Positions 9,319 through 18,511 are shown, counted from the first letter of the stretch. The stretch is 64,000 nt of DNA from Spirosoma fluviale (GCF_900230225.1 NZ_OCNH01000004.1:372001-436000); one strand, 5' to 3'. Notes: generated from the sequence alone by a model not told the origin. Made by a program: numbers and translations.

Positions 9319-10836
9319 CTACTCCACCATAGCCAGATAGACGCCATTGGTCCAGCCGAAGCCATCCTGATTGGGGTATTCCCCTCCTCCGGTCGTTAGG
9401 GCCGCATCCACTACATTATATTTTTCCATCATTTTACCCGTGGCATGAAACACTTTATCATTCAGGGCCAGCCATCGGTTGCGGCCTTCGTCGGCTGTTT
9501 CGGTAAAGCCATAATTCAACAGTGCGCGATAAACCATCCATTGCAACGGTGCCCAGCCGTTCGGCCAGTCCCACTGTTGCCCTGTATACATCAGTGTGGT
9601 TACCCAGCCACCGGCCTGCAAAAAATCAGCTTTGAGCCGGTCATGAACCCGATTGGCCTGCTCAGACGTAGCAAGTTTAAAAAACAACGGAAAAACACCA
9701 GCGAGGGTCAGGGCTGGCGTTGGCTCATTCAGTGCTATGTCATAATCGTGAAAAAATCCCGTTTCCTCATTCCAGAAAAGCGTTTGAATAGCCTCCTTCC
9801 GGGCCTCGATCAGCCGGGGAAGTTCATGATTATCAGCGGTTGAATCCGCCACTTGATTCGCTTCTTGCAGCGTTGTTTCCAGCGAATAGAGCAGACAATT
9901 CAAGTCTATAGGCACAATTTTCGTCGTGTGCATCTTAGCCATCGTATGCTGATCGGTTAACCAACGGCTGCTAAAATCCCAGCCCGATTCGCAGGCGGCC
10001 CGGATGTGAGTAAATAACTCGGCCGGTATGACACGAAGCGATTGTGCCTCCTCAGCCAGTTCAACCTCCTCCCGATAGGCCTCCGGACGGGGCGTTGGGC
10101 TGGTATCCCAATAGCGGTTTACGGTCGAGCAGCCCGCTACCCGAACTACCCGTTTGGTTATCGGCTGCTCATCGGTAAGTGCCTGAACGTTCTGCATCCA
10201 GAAGTCGTACTCCCGCTGCAACTGTGGCTGGTAATGGGCCAACGTTTCCGGACCGTCAATATCGGCCAGTAGCTTTACCATCAGCGCAAAGTAAGGCGGC
10301 TGCGACCGGCTGAGAAAATACGTCCGGTTTCCATTGGGAATAAACCCAAATGTGTCGATCAGGTAAGCAAAGTTATTCACCATACCCCGAATCAAATCGA
10401 CCCGACCCGCTAGTTTTAGCCCAAGCATGGTGAAGTAGCTATCCCAGTAAAAAATCTCGCGAAATCGTCCGCCCGGTACTACATACGGGTAAGGGAGAGC
10501 CACCCGGGAGCTACCCTCAGCGGATTGCCCATCGGCCGGGCGGGAAAGCCGATCCCACAGCAGATTGATGTGTTCGGTGGTACTGACGGAGGTATCACTT
10601 ACATAATCACCGGCTACTTTCTCAGGCACCCAAAAATTATGGTGCACAAAGTCACTTAAATCGAAGTTGGGATCTGCCTTCTCGGTTTCATAACGAGCAA
10701 TGATAACCGCTGGAGCCAGCTTGGGTACGCAGTCAACAAACGTTTTTGAGTCGGCAAAAACGTGACCCAATTGGACATCAAGGAACAAACTGCCAAAAAG
10801 TTGTTCGGGTGATTGAGAAGCAGATGAAGTGGCCAA
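9319..10836 (-). CDS. treF: Alpha,alpha-trehalase, glycoside hydrolase family 37
   Basis: Cleaves trehalose to two glucose molecules. Both family signatures are present: PGGRFREIFYWDSYFTMLGL at residues 121-140 and QQWDWPNGWAPLQ from residue 420, plus the C-terminal GGGEYPNQDGFGWTNGV. There is no signal peptide, which fits a cytoplasmic TreF-type enzyme. Length, 505 residues, is normal. The start must be the TTG at 10836: an in-frame TGA lies six codons upstream and no ATG occurs before the conserved region (EQLFGSLFLDVQLGHVF is the usual trehalase N-terminus). It has no sugar transporter beside it. The symbol is by family and location, not by a direct search. Confidence 0.95.
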   Translation of the reverse strand: MATSSASQSPEQLFGSLFLDVQLGHVFADSKTFVDCVPKLAPAVIIARYETEKADPNFDLSDFVHHNFWVPEKVAGDYVSDTSVSTTEHINLLWDRLSRPADGQSAEGSSRVALPYPYVVPGGRFREIFYWDSYFTMLGLKLAGRVDLIRGMVNNFAYLIDTFGFIPNGNRTYFLSRSQPPYFALMVKLLADIDGPETLAHYQPQLQREYDFWMQNVQALTDEQPITKRVVRVAGCSTVNRYWDTSPTPRPEAYREEVELAEEAQSLRVIPAELFTHIRAACESGWDFSSRWLTDQHTMAKMHTTKIVPIDLNCLLYSLETTLQEANQVADSTADNHELPRLIEARKEAIQTLFWNEETGFFHDYDIALNEPTPALTLAGVFPLFFKLATSEQANRVHDRLKADFLQAGGWVTTLMYTGQQWDWPNGWAPLQWMVYRALLNYGFTETADEGRNRWLALNDKVFHATGKMMEKYNVVDAALTTGGGEYPNQDGFGWTNGVYLAMVE

Positions 10837-11046
10837 AGTAAGTGAATCGGTTCAAATGATCGGATGGGAAAGACCTCGTCTGTCCTTTATCATTTATATA
10901 AACCGCAAAAATGTGAAACCTTCAGCTGTCTTAGCTAAAAATTACAATCTTACACCGGCATGTTTACTGGTTTGGCTGATTCGGGTAGTTCATCAGATGA
11001 TAAACGTGGCAGGCGATTCGGCACCTCGGGGCTGATAATGTAAAAA

Positions 11047-11071
11047 GCCAGATAGCTTTATACTATCTGGC
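11047..11071 (-). terminator. Hairpin terminator for minus-strand transcript
   Basis: GCCAGATAG and CTATCTGGC form a perfect 9-bp stem around a seven-base loop. On the minus strand the stem is followed by TTTTTA. It lies about 310 bases after the stop of the hybrid regulator gene and about 210 bases before the trehalase start, so it would end the regulator transcript with a long 3' leader or act on read-through into trehalase. Confidence 0.65.
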
Positions 11072-11226
11072 CTGGTATCACAATGTCGTGGATAAAGTAT
11101 AGGAGCCTGTTTTTTCTGCAAAATGCACTGACAAACTCTTTATTCGTGGAAGTGGTAGATGTGGTTAAAAGCGAAAAGCCATTGCTCTCGGCCATAACAA
11201 AGGTCGTTTATCAGCGACTGGCACGC

Positions 11227-11265
11227 TATCGAATTTAGGACAACAACTATCGTTTTTAGGACAAC
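11227..11265. promoter_or_regulatory. Two 18-bp direct repeats spaced exactly 21 bp: candidate activator binding site
   Basis: TATCGAATTTAGGACAAC (11227-11244) and TATCGTTTTTAGGACAAC (11248-11265) differ at two positions and repeat with a 21-base period, two turns of B-DNA. That geometry suits a protein dimer bound on one face, as with AraC-type or LytTR-type regulators. An AraC-type output domain is encoded 118 bases away (stop at 11383), and trehalase starts about 390 bases away on the other side. Which gene is controlled cannot be told. Confidence 0.45.
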
Positions 11266-11382
11266 CCATTTTTACCTGATTATTTATACTCCCGCTACTA
11301 CCGGGCAAGTACTTACTTATACCCTAAATAACCGGTTGACTGAATCGGAATTTAGCCCGGACAAAGCCATTATTTCTGTTGA

Positions 11383-13416
11383 TCACAGATCGGTATACTC
11401 GGAAGGCGTCTTGTTATAGAACTCTTTGAAAACGGTAGTGAAATGCGCTGGACTCTCATAACCAACCAGATACGCTGTTTCCGACACATTACGGCCCTCC
11501 CGCAGGAACTGGGCCGCCCGCCTTAACCGGTACTGACGCATAAAGTCATTGATGGTTAGGTTAGTAACTACCAGCAATTTCCGGTAGAGTGTCCGGCGGC
11601 TCATACCCACTTCATGGGCTAGCTCTTCAACCCCAAACCGGCTATCATCCAAGTGGGCTTCAATGACGACATAGAGTGTCTGCAGAAACTTATCCGTTGC
11701 GGTGGCGGGCTGAAAGGATACCTCTGGCTGCGAAAATACATTTTGGTAATAGGCCCGTAGTTTTTGCTGCCGGATAAACAAATTTTTCAGTCGAAGATGC
11801 AATTCGTCGATGTGAAACGGTTTATTGATATAATCGTCGGCCCCCTGCTGCAAACCCTGAATACGGCTGGGCTGCGCCGTCTTCGCGGTCAGCATGACAA
11901 CCGCAATATGATCGGTAATGAGGGATGTTTTCAGCCGACGGGTCAACTCGTAGCCATCCATTTTGGGCATGGATACATCGGTGAGAACAAGATCGGGTAG
12001 TTCGGCCTGAGCAATTTGCCAGCCCATGTCCCCATCTGTAGCCATCATTACCCGGTAAAGGGGGGATAGCTGCCGCTCTAAAAGCATACGCAGTTGACTG
12101 TTATCTTCAACAATCAATACCAATGGTTTTTCACCATTAACGCCTAAAAGCGTCGTATCGACCGGTTCAGTTGCTGGCTCTGGCGTTGTGGGGAGGCTCA
12201 CGCTTTGAGCAGACCAGTCAAGCGGTTGCAGTAGTGGGCTGTCAACTACACGAACGGCTGTGCTCTCAACGGTTGCCAAAGGCAACTCAACCGTAAAAAC
12301 AGTTCCCGATGGTTGTCCGGGGCTTTTACTCACCGTGCTGTCTACGGCTACCGTTCCATTCATTAATTCGGTCAGCTCTTTTACCAGTGCCAGCCCGATA
12401 CCCGTACCCGAGTTCAGGAATGCAGGCACTTTATCCGACGTATCGGGCAGGTATTGCTCTGCAAGGGGTTGAGTTGGAATGATCTGATAGAATCGATTGA
12501 AAATATAGGGCAACTTTTCCGAAGCAATGCCAACGCCTGTATCGGCAACAATGATCTGTATAGACCGGCCCTTTTTTAGTTCGACCTCCACCCGGCCGGC
12601 AGGAGTAAACTTCAAGGCATTGGCAATAAGGTTGTAAACCAGTTGTTCAACTTTCTCGGTATCAAAACTATAAAAACCGGTCAGTTCGCTTTCGTAGGTC
12701 AGGGTTAGCCCGCGCTCCTCGGCCATTGGTTTGAAGAGTTGGACAATCTGGCCGACGAAATCACTTAAATCGCCGGTTCGGGGCGATAAGGCCAGGTGCC
12801 CGGACTCCAGTTTGGCCAGGTCAAGTAGTTGGTTGACCAGCCGTAATAACTGCTGGGCATTGCGCTCAACCATGTTCAGTCCCACCACGAGTTCTTCGGG
12901 TTCACGGTGCTTTTGCAGTAACTTTTCGACCGGCGATAAGATCAGGGTCAAAGGTGTCCGGAACTCATGCGTAATGTTATCGTAAAAGCGCGTCTTCAGA
13001 TCACTGATCACTTTTAACTGCTGCGATTCGCGTAACTGCCGAACATACTGCGCTGTTTTTTCAATGGTAACCTCCAGATCCGAAAAATCAATGGGTTTGA
13101 CGACGAAATCAAAGGCCCCCCGGTTCATGGCAATCCGAATATTATTCATGTCGCTGTAAGCCGATACCATGACAACCCCCAATAAACGATCCAGCGCTGA
13201 CAGCTCATTTAGTACCGTAAGCCCGTCCATTTCGGGCATATTAATATCCAGCAGTACGAGATCAATGTCTGGTTCGTTCTGGAGCAAGTTGAGTGCTTCC
13301 CGTCCAGTGTAGGCAAAATGAAATCGATACGTCTCTTGCTGAATTTTCCGTCGGAACCAGTTCTGCATTAACGGTTCAACGTCAACTTCGTCATCTACAA
13401 CTAAAATTGTTGTCAT
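11383..13416 (-). CDS. Hybrid two-component protein: REC, histidine kinase, REC, AraC-type DNA-binding domain
   Basis: Single-chain signalling protein of 677 residues, all cytoplasmic. Domains: REC (about 4-120, phosphoacceptor Asp57 in LVLLDINMPEMDG); HisKA with His150 in DNITHEFRTPLTLILSP; HATPase with N box NLIANALKF (262-270), ADTGVGI (291-297) and GTGIGLAL (337-344); second REC (about 432-550, Asp480 in LVLTDVSMPKMDG, Lys532 in NKPF); AraC/HTH_18 (about 580-677). Unlike classical HTCS regulators of polysaccharide loci it has no periplasmic propeller and no membrane segment; the input is a receiver domain, so a separate kinase should feed it. ATG at 13416 gives the canonical MTTILVVDDE start; another in-frame ATG lies ten codons upstream. 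No cognate kinase lies next to it. Confidence 0.94.
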   Translation of the reverse strand: MTTILVVDDEVDVEPLMQNWFRRKIQQETYRFHFAYTGREALNLLQNEPDIDLVLLDINMPEMDGLTVLNELSALDRLLGVVMVSAYSDMNNIRIAMNRGAFDFVVKPIDFSDLEVTIEKTAQYVRQLRESQQLKVISDLKTRFYDNITHEFRTPLTLILSPVEKLLQKHREPEELVVGLNMVERNAQQLLRLVNQLLDLAKLESGHLALSPRTGDLSDFVGQIVQLFKPMAEERGLTLTYESELTGFYSFDTEKVEQLVYNLIANALKFTPAGRVEVELKKGRSIQIIVADTGVGIASEKLPYIFNRFYQIIPTQPLAEQYLPDTSDKVPAFLNSGTGIGLALVKELTELMNGTVAVDSTVSKSPGQPSGTVFTVELPLATVESTAVRVVDSPLLQPLDWSAQSVSLPTTPEPATEPVDTTLLGVNGEKPLVLIVEDNSQLRMLLERQLSPLYRVMMATDGDMGWQIAQAELPDLVLTDVSMPKMDGYELTRRLKTSLITDHIAVVMLTAKTAQPSRIQGLQQGADDYINKPFHIDELHLRLKNLFIRQQKLRAYYQNVFSQPEVSFQPATATDKFLQTLYVVIEAHLDDSRFGVEELAHEVGMSRRTLYRKLLVVTNLTINDFMRQYRLRRAAQFLREGRNVSETAYLVGYESPAHFTTVFKEFYNKTPSEYTDL

Positions 13417-13540
13417 TACGGCTATACACCAAAGGGGAAAATTCATTATGCGAATGGAAATTTACGCATAATCATGGCAACATGAGAATATATTATATCA
13501 TAATAAATGTATACGGCAAGATGATGTATTCTATAATTGA

Positions 13541-15130
13541 TTAGTTTAAATAACCGGGACCCATAAGTAACTGACCGGGCCGTTTGCCGGTATGCAGATT
13601 GTTTTCGACTACGGGCGTGCCATTGACTAACACCCACGAAATGCCCGTTGTATAGGCATGGGGCTGATCATAGGTAGCCTTGTCAGAAACGGTTTTTTCG
13701 TCAAACAGGACAATATCGGCGGCATAGCCCGGTCGTAACAGTCCCCGATCCTGAAGCCGGAACCGCTGGGCCGGTAACGACGTCATCCGGCGAATGGCTT
13801 CTTCCAGCGGAATAACGTGCCGTTCTCGCACGTAGCGGCCCAACACGCGGGCGTTTGTGCCATAAGCCCGCGGGTGCGGCATGCCTGCCCCCAACCTGGC
13901 CACACCCGCATCAGACGCAATCATGGTGTTGGGGTAACGCATAATGGTCTCAACATCAGTCTCCGACATGGTATGGTACACCATCTGAATCCGCTTCAGG
14001 TTGGCCCGTTCCATGAGGTCCATGATCAGGTCTGCTTCAACAGCCGCCGACTTTTTACGGCCTACCTTCTGATTGATGGCACTGATGCTCAAGCCATTAA
14101 AGGTGGTGTCGGGTTTATAACTGGCCACTACGGCATATTCATAATTTTTGCGGAGGTTTTTCGCCAGCCCGTCCAGCATTTCGGCTTTGATTTTGGCGCG
14201 GGTGGCCGGGTCGCGAAACCGGTTCAGTACGGCCGAATCGCCATCCGCCAGTGCCCACGAAGGCACAATGCTCTCCAGGGATGTACTGGAAGCGGTATAG
14301 GGATACTGATCTACCGTTACGTCGAGTCCTTCGCGCCGGGCAGCCTCAACCAGTTCGACCGTTTCGGTACTTTTACCCCAAAGTGGCTTGCTGGCTACTT
14401 TAAAGTGGGATATTTCGACCGGAATTTTGGCTTCGCGGCTAATCAGAATGGCCTCTTCAACGGCCTGTTTCACGTTTTGTCCTTCGTTTCGAATGTGCGA
14501 TGCGTAAACGCCACCGTAGCGGGAGGCTATTTTAGCCAGATTAACCACTTCGGGCGTTCGGGCGTAAGTGCCGGGCGTATAAATAAGCCCGGTCGAGAGG
14601 CCCACGGCTCCGTCTTTCATGGCCTGCTCAATAAGGGCTTCCATTTCCGACTGTTCGCGGGCGGTTGGCTCCCGAAAAGCCATTTTCATCACTCGCATTC
14701 GTACCGTATTGTGGCCAATCAGCGAACCCAGGTTAACGGAAATGCCCTGTGTGCGAAGTGTGTCGAAGTAGGTACGCAGATTTGCGCTGGATCCTCCGCA
14801 GTTGCCGGTAATCAGGGTGGTTACCCCGTCGTGAATAAAATTAGGGGCACCGGGCTGAGCCTCCAGACTACCTTCTACATGGGTATGTACGTCAATGAAA
14901 CCGGGGGCAACAATGAGCCCGGTGGCGTCGATGGTCCGTATGGCATCCGTAGCAGGCACCATGCCCACCCGAACGATACGACCGTTTTGTATGGCTACAT
15001 CGGCATATACCCAGGGGTTACCCGTCCCGTCGACAACCCGCCCATTTTTGATCACCAGATCGTACAGTTGCGCCTGCGTCAGGAAAGGAAATAAGAAACA
15101 GATAAGGAGAGGAAGTAGCCGGATTAGCAT
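13541..15130 (-). CDS. N-acyl-D-amino-acid deacylase (D-aminoacylase), exported
   Basis: Amidohydrolase-superfamily enzyme that removes the acyl group from N-acyl-D-amino acids. A signal peptide (MLIRLLPLLICFLFPFLTQAQ) places it in the periplasm. YDLVIKNGRVVDGTGNPWVY is the usual N-terminal small beta domain, VAPGFIDVHTHVEG (metal-binding His82 and His84) the start of the barrel, then TTLITGNCGGS, SASHIRNEG-like VYASHIRNEGQNVKQA and VEISHFKVA with further metal-site residues, and SDAGVARLGAGMPHPRAYG near the C-terminus, typical of D-aminoacylases. Length, 529 residues, is usual. Closely related enzymes include dihydroorotase-like and D-glutamate deacylases, so the exact substrate is uncertain. 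Confidence 0.92.
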   Translation of the reverse strand: MLIRLLPLLICFLFPFLTQAQLYDLVIKNGRVVDGTGNPWVYADVAIQNGRIVRVGMVPATDAIRTIDATGLIVAPGFIDVHTHVEGSLEAQPGAPNFIHDGVTTLITGNCGGSSANLRTYFDTLRTQGISVNLGSLIGHNTVRMRVMKMAFREPTAREQSEMEALIEQAMKDGAVGLSTGLIYTPGTYARTPEVVNLAKIASRYGGVYASHIRNEGQNVKQAVEEAILISREAKIPVEISHFKVASKPLWGKSTETVELVEAARREGLDVTVDQYPYTASSTSLESIVPSWALADGDSAVLNRFRDPATRAKIKAEMLDGLAKNLRKNYEYAVVASYKPDTTFNGLSISAINQKVGRKKSAAVEADLIMDLMERANLKRIQMVYHTMSETDVETIMRYPNTMIASDAGVARLGAGMPHPRAYGTNARVLGRYVRERHVIPLEEAIRRMTSLPAQRFRLQDRGLLRPGYAADIVLFDEKTVSDKATYDQPHAYTTGISWVLVNGTPVVENNLHTGKRPGQLLMGPGYLN

Positions 15131-15456
15131 AGTTATTACAAGGTTGTCTAATAATATTCCGTCAACAATCTTGCTTTTTTTCGGCTCAAAACAAAAGAAA
15201 GAACAGCCTCCTCCTAAGCTGCATCCGGCTCAACCAAAAATAATCAAAGCCTTTCCGGATAATTTACAAATTGATGCAAATCTGTTGTGAAAGGAACTGA
15301 GACAGGTAAACTGTATTGTTTTTTTACCATTCCAACGAAGCTATCAGATGAATAACGCTGATAAACAATAAGATACAGTTAACTGTTACCCCATAGAATT
15401 TATATCGATTCATCTCTTTACCCGTTCTCATTTTTAACCACAAAACACATGCACCC
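15131..15456. other. 326-bp divergent intergenic region between D-aminoacylase and mscL
   Basis: Must hold promoters for both flanking genes. I find no convincing -33/-7 pair and no strong inverted repeat. The stretch from about 15160 to 15290 reads as an open plus-strand frame rich in Lys and Pro, ending IIKAFPDNLQIDANLL, but it lacks an ATG and has no known relative, so it is not called. Confidence 0.5.
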
Positions 15457-15936
15457 ATGCTAAAAGAGTTTAAAGAGTTTGCCATGCGCGGTAATGTTAT
15501 GGACCTTGCCGTTGGGGTAATTATTGGAGCCGCTTTCGGCAAAATTGTGGATTCGGTCGTGAACGATCTCATTATGCCGCTGGTGGGCCGCGCCGTTGGC
15601 AACGTCGATTTTAGTAACCTGTATGTACCGCTCTCCGATAAAATTACACAGGGGCTGGCTCTCGACGATGCCAAAAAGCTGGGGCCCGTTTTTGCCTACG
15701 GCAACTTCCTGACCATTATTATCGACTTTCTGATCCTGGCCTTTATCATTTTCCTTCTTGTTCGAGGCATGAATCGCCTGATGCGCGCCAAAGCCGACTC
15801 CGTAGATGTGCCGCCTGCGCCTACTAAAGAAGAAGTACTGCTAACCGAGATACGCGATGCACTCGTTAAAAACGCACCGACTTTGCAGCCCTCTTCAGTT
15901 AGCCCGTCGGAGGTTGGTAACCGGCAGATTCCATGA
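15457..15936 (+). CDS. mscL: Large-conductance mechanosensitive channel
   Basis: Pentameric inner-membrane channel that opens under membrane tension and releases solutes on osmotic downshift. The N-terminus MLKEFKEFAMRGNVMDLAVG with the S1 helix, and TM1 VIIGAAFGKIVDSVVNDLIM, match the family closely. A periplasmic loop (about 50-75) follows, then TM2 (FLTIIIDFLILAFIIFLLV) and a C-terminal helix bundle segment (EEVLLTEIRDALVKN). At 159 residues it is slightly longer than the usual 130-150 because of the loop and the Ser/Pro-rich tail. It is alone on the plus strand, followed by a hairpin. Confidence 0.97.
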   Translation: MLKEFKEFAMRGNVMDLAVGVIIGAAFGKIVDSVVNDLIMPLVGRAVGNVDFSNLYVPLSDKITQGLALDDAKKLGPVFAYGNFLTIIIDFLILAFIIFLLVRGMNRLMRAKADSVDVPPAPTKEEVLLTEIRDALVKNAPTLQPSSVSPSEVGNRQIP

Positions 15937-15966
15937 ACTGATCACTACATTTAAAATTCAAGTTGT

Positions 15967-16005
15967 GTCATGGCGCTGATCTATATCAGTATCAGTTGCC
16001 ATGAC
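15967..16005 (+). terminator. Nested hairpin after mscL
   Basis: GTCATGGC and GCCATGAC form an 8-bp stem, with an inner CTGAT/ATCAG stem inside the loop. It starts 30 bases after the mscL stop. There is no T-tract, so it may stabilise the 3' end or act as a Rho-type stop rather than an intrinsic terminator. Confidence 0.35.
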
Positions 16006-16094
16006 TTACCCATTCTTGCTTTCTTGCCAAGCTTCAGTTGCAATCAAGGCCGCTTTTTCGGTACTTAGCTCTGTCTACCGAATTAATCCCGGCC

Positions 16095-18044
16095 ATGAAA
16101 CTACGTTTGTTCCTGCTCCTGATGGGTGGGGCGTTAACCAGCTTTGCCCAGTCGGCGAAGCCCATCTTCACGACTCCGCTGAGCCCCCGGCTGGCCAATT
16201 ACCAGATTGACGTAACGCTGGACCCGGCCTCCAAAAAACTTGACGGCCGTGAAACGCTCACTTGGCGAAACCCCTCAGCCGATGTTGTTCGGGAGTTGCA
16301 GTTTCACCTGTACCTGAATGCCTTCCGGAACGAAAACTCGACGTTCATGCGCGAATCCGGTGGGCAACTGCGGGGCGAGGGCATGGACCGGAACGCGAAA
16401 GAAAACCCCTACGGCTCCATCGACATCGTCTCAATGAAAGTTCGCAATGGCGAGCCACTGGCCTACGAGTTTTTCCAACCCGACGACCAGAACCGCGACG
16501 ACCATACTGTAATTCGGGTGCCGCTGAGCAAACCCGTTGGGCCAGGTGAGACCATCGTACTCGATATTGCCTTTCGGGCCAAGCTGCCTAAAATCTTTGC
16601 CCGAACGGGTTTCAGTCGGGACTTCTTTCTGGTAGGTCAATGGTTTCCCAAGATCGGCGTTTACGAGCCGGCCGGCACGCGGTATGCCAAAACGGGCCAA
16701 TGGAACTGCCACCAGTTCCACGCCCACTCTGAGTTCTACGCCGATTATGGCGTTTACGATGTGAACATCACCACCCCGAAGGCGTATTGGGTAAGCGCCA
16801 CCGGCCTGTATCAATCCGAGAAAATACACAGCAACGGCACCAAGACGCTGTTTTACCACGCCGAAGACGTAGTTGATTTCGCCTGGACTGCTTCACCCCA
16901 TTTTCAGGTGATCAACGACAAATGGAAACGACCCGGCGGTGGCGAAGTAAGTATCGAACTGGCTATGCAGCCGGAACACGTCCATCAGGCGCAGCGCCAT
17001 ATTGATGCGGCCCGTTCTGCCCTGGCTTATTTCGACAAACACCTCGGCAAATACCCGTTCCCGAACCTGACCATCGTCGATCCGCCTTTTCACGCGCAGG
17101 GTTCGTTCGGAATGGAATACCCGACGTTCATTACGGCCGGAACGGCCTGGTTTGTACCCGCGGGAGCCCGCTTTCCCGAAATAGTCACCGTTCATGAGTT
17201 TGGGCATCAGTACTTTATGCAGTTACTAGCCACCAACGAGTTTGAGGAAGCCTGGCTCGACGAAGGGTTCAATCAGTATTACGAAGGCCGGATTATGGAC
17301 GAAACCTATGGCCCGCGTTCGTCGCAGATCGACCTGTTTGGCTTCGGCATGGGCGATCTGGAAAGCTCGCGCGACAGCTATGTTCATCAGGATAACCCGG
17401 CCATCGGTTCCTCATTCGGCAACACCTGGCAACTGCCCGAGGGTCAATACGGGGTGCTGACCTACTCGAAAACGGCCACCTGGATGCGAACGCTGGAAGG
17501 GTTAGTTGGCCGACGGGTGATGGACGAGATCATGCAGACGTATTTTATCCGTTGGAAATTCAGACACCCCAACGGACAGAACTTCATCGACATTGTGAAC
17601 GAGATCGTGCCGAAGCGGCTCGGCAGTAAGTACGGTGCCGATATGAACTGGTTCTTCGATCAGGTACTCTACGGTGATAATGTGGTCGATTATGAACTCG
17701 CGTCGATCAAAAACAGCCGACCGAACGGTAAACAGCAGGCCGTGATAACCGTTCGGCGGAACGGCGATGGCCAGATACCGGTAGATGTGCTGGTGCATTT
17801 CGACAATGGGCGGGAGCTGATGCTGTTCTGGGACGGAAAGGCTCGCCAGCGTCAGTTTACGGTTATGGAAAACGCCCGGGTTCTTTGGGCTAAGGTAGAT
17901 CCCAAACAGAAGATATTCATGGATACAAACCTGAACAACAACAGTCTGACCTTATCGCCATCATCTGCTCCGGCGGCTAAATTTGCCGCTAAATTCCTGT
18001 TTTGGGTCGAAAACTGGATGCAGTGGCTGGCCTGGCTGGCGTAG
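16095..18044 (+). CDS. M1-family zinc metallopeptidase (aminopeptidase N-like), exported
   Basis: Zinc exopeptidase that probably trims peptides in the periplasm. The ATG at 16095 begins a signal peptide (MKLRLFLLLMGGALTSFAQ); an upstream in-frame ATG at 16038 would bury it. The N-terminal beta-rich domain (ANYQIDVTLDPASKKLDGRE) is followed by FGMEYPTFITAG, the exopeptidase motif variant of GxMEN, then VHEFGHQYF (zinc ligands His367, His371) and DEGFNQYYEGR (third ligand Glu390, 18 residues between). About 649 residues. The ME-Y in place of MEN is seen in many Bacteroidota M1 members. It is monocistronic as far as can be seen. Confidence 0.93.
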   Translation: MKLRLFLLLMGGALTSFAQSAKPIFTTPLSPRLANYQIDVTLDPASKKLDGRETLTWRNPSADVVRELQFHLYLNAFRNENSTFMRESGGQLRGEGMDRNAKENPYGSIDIVSMKVRNGEPLAYEFFQPDDQNRDDHTVIRVPLSKPVGPGETIVLDIAFRAKLPKIFARTGFSRDFFLVGQWFPKIGVYEPAGTRYAKTGQWNCHQFHAHSEFYADYGVYDVNITTPKAYWVSATGLYQSEKIHSNGTKTLFYHAEDVVDFAWTASPHFQVINDKWKRPGGGEVSIELAMQPEHVHQAQRHIDAARSALAYFDKHLGKYPFPNLTIVDPPFHAQGSFGMEYPTFITAGTAWFVPAGARFPEIVTVHEFGHQYFMQLLATNEFEEAWLDEGFNQYYEGRIMDETYGPRSSQIDLFGFGMGDLESSRDSYVHQDNPAIGSSFGNTWQLPEGQYGVLTYSKTATWMRTLEGLVGRRVMDEIMQTYFIRWKFRHPNGQNFIDIVNEIVPKRLGSKYGADMNWFFDQVLYGDNVVDYELASIKNSRPNGKQQAVITVRRNGDGQIPVDVLVHFDNGRELMLFWDGKARQRQFTVMENARVLWAKVDPKQKIFMDTNLNNNSLTLSPSSAPAAKFAAKFLFWVENWMQWLAWLA

Positions 18045-18132
18045 AAGATAAAACCTGAGTACAATTTAATGGCTTAATTTTACAACGACTTTTACTTGAT
18101 TTGAATCCTGACGAGTAACTAAACGTATTCTC

Positions 18133-18510
18133 ATGAAGAACGTACTCTTATTTGTCAGTCTATTCAGTTTTGCATCCTGTAATAAATCAGATGCTGTTAT
18201 ACAGGTAGAGCCACAACTAAACACTGGTCCTGTGCTTGAAGCCGAAGGTTCATTCACAGATTATAGTGCGGTTGATGGCTGTAATTTATTACTCTCTATT
18301 CCTAAAAGCTCAACGACTACCAGTCAATATGCACTAAGTGATGAGTCAGTCAGGCTTGTCAAACCCTATATTGTTTATGTGAACGCAGTCGCTGATGTAA
18401 AAGCTACCGTGCGTTATCAATTAACCGGACGTACGAAAGGGGTATTCTGCGGCTGGGCAAGCAGTAAACCATTTGACGAGATTACGATACTATCTATTAA
18501 CCCCCATTGA
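18133..18510 (+). CDS. Small hypothetical lipoprotein preceding nuoC
   Basis: No family recognised. The 125-residue product has a short signal peptide with lipobox (MKNVLLFVSLFSFASCNKSD, Cys16), then a single compact domain of predicted beta character (ADVKATVRYQLTGRTKGVFCGW). Two further Cys, in VDGCNLLL and GVFCGW, could form a disulfide. Its stop is separated from the ATG of nuoC by a single base, so the two are almost certainly translated from one message. Its codons are richer in A and T than those of its neighbours, which may point to a recent arrival or weak expression. Confidence 0.75.
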   Translation: MKNVLLFVSLFSFASCNKSDAVIQVEPQLNTGPVLEAEGSFTDYSAVDGCNLLLSIPKSSTTTSQYALSDESVRLVKPYIVYVNAVADVKATVRYQLTGRTKGVFCGWASSKPFDEITILSINPH

Positions 18511-18511
18511 A

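Larger units (their letters stand above)
10837..11382. other. 546-bp intergenic region between trehalase and the hybrid regulator
   Basis: No supported gene. It holds a hairpin with a T-tract for minus-strand transcripts (11047-11071) and a pair of 18-bp direct repeats (11227-11265). A 45-codon minus-strand reading frame with ATG at 11195 and stop at 11058 overlaps the hairpin and has no recognisable similarity, so I do not call it. The base composition is lower in GC than the flanking genes. Confidence 0.6.

Noticed and set aside
11058..11195. 45-codon minus-strand frame with an ATG, between trehalase and the hybrid regulator (start MAESNGFSLLTTS)
   Set aside because: It overlaps the hairpin terminator, has no recognisable relatives and no promoter that I can see. 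Length is within chance expectation.
11112..11239. Plus-strand open stretch reading like a protein fragment (LFVEVVDVVKSEKPLLSAI)
   Set aside because: No start codon in context, ends in the direct-repeat region, and no family recognised. It may be a gene remnant but cannot be supported.
13817..15094. Long plus-strand open frame (425 codons) opposite the D-aminoacylase gene
   Set aside because: It is the antisense shadow of a well-recognised gene; composition is unlike a protein of known type. Similar long antisense frames occur opposite several SusC and CRTAC1-like genes.
15160..15290. Lys/Pro-rich plus-strand frame before mscL, ending IIKAFPDNLQIDANLL
   Set aside because: Only TTG codons could start it, and no similar protein is known to me. 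It occupies the region needed for two divergent promoters.
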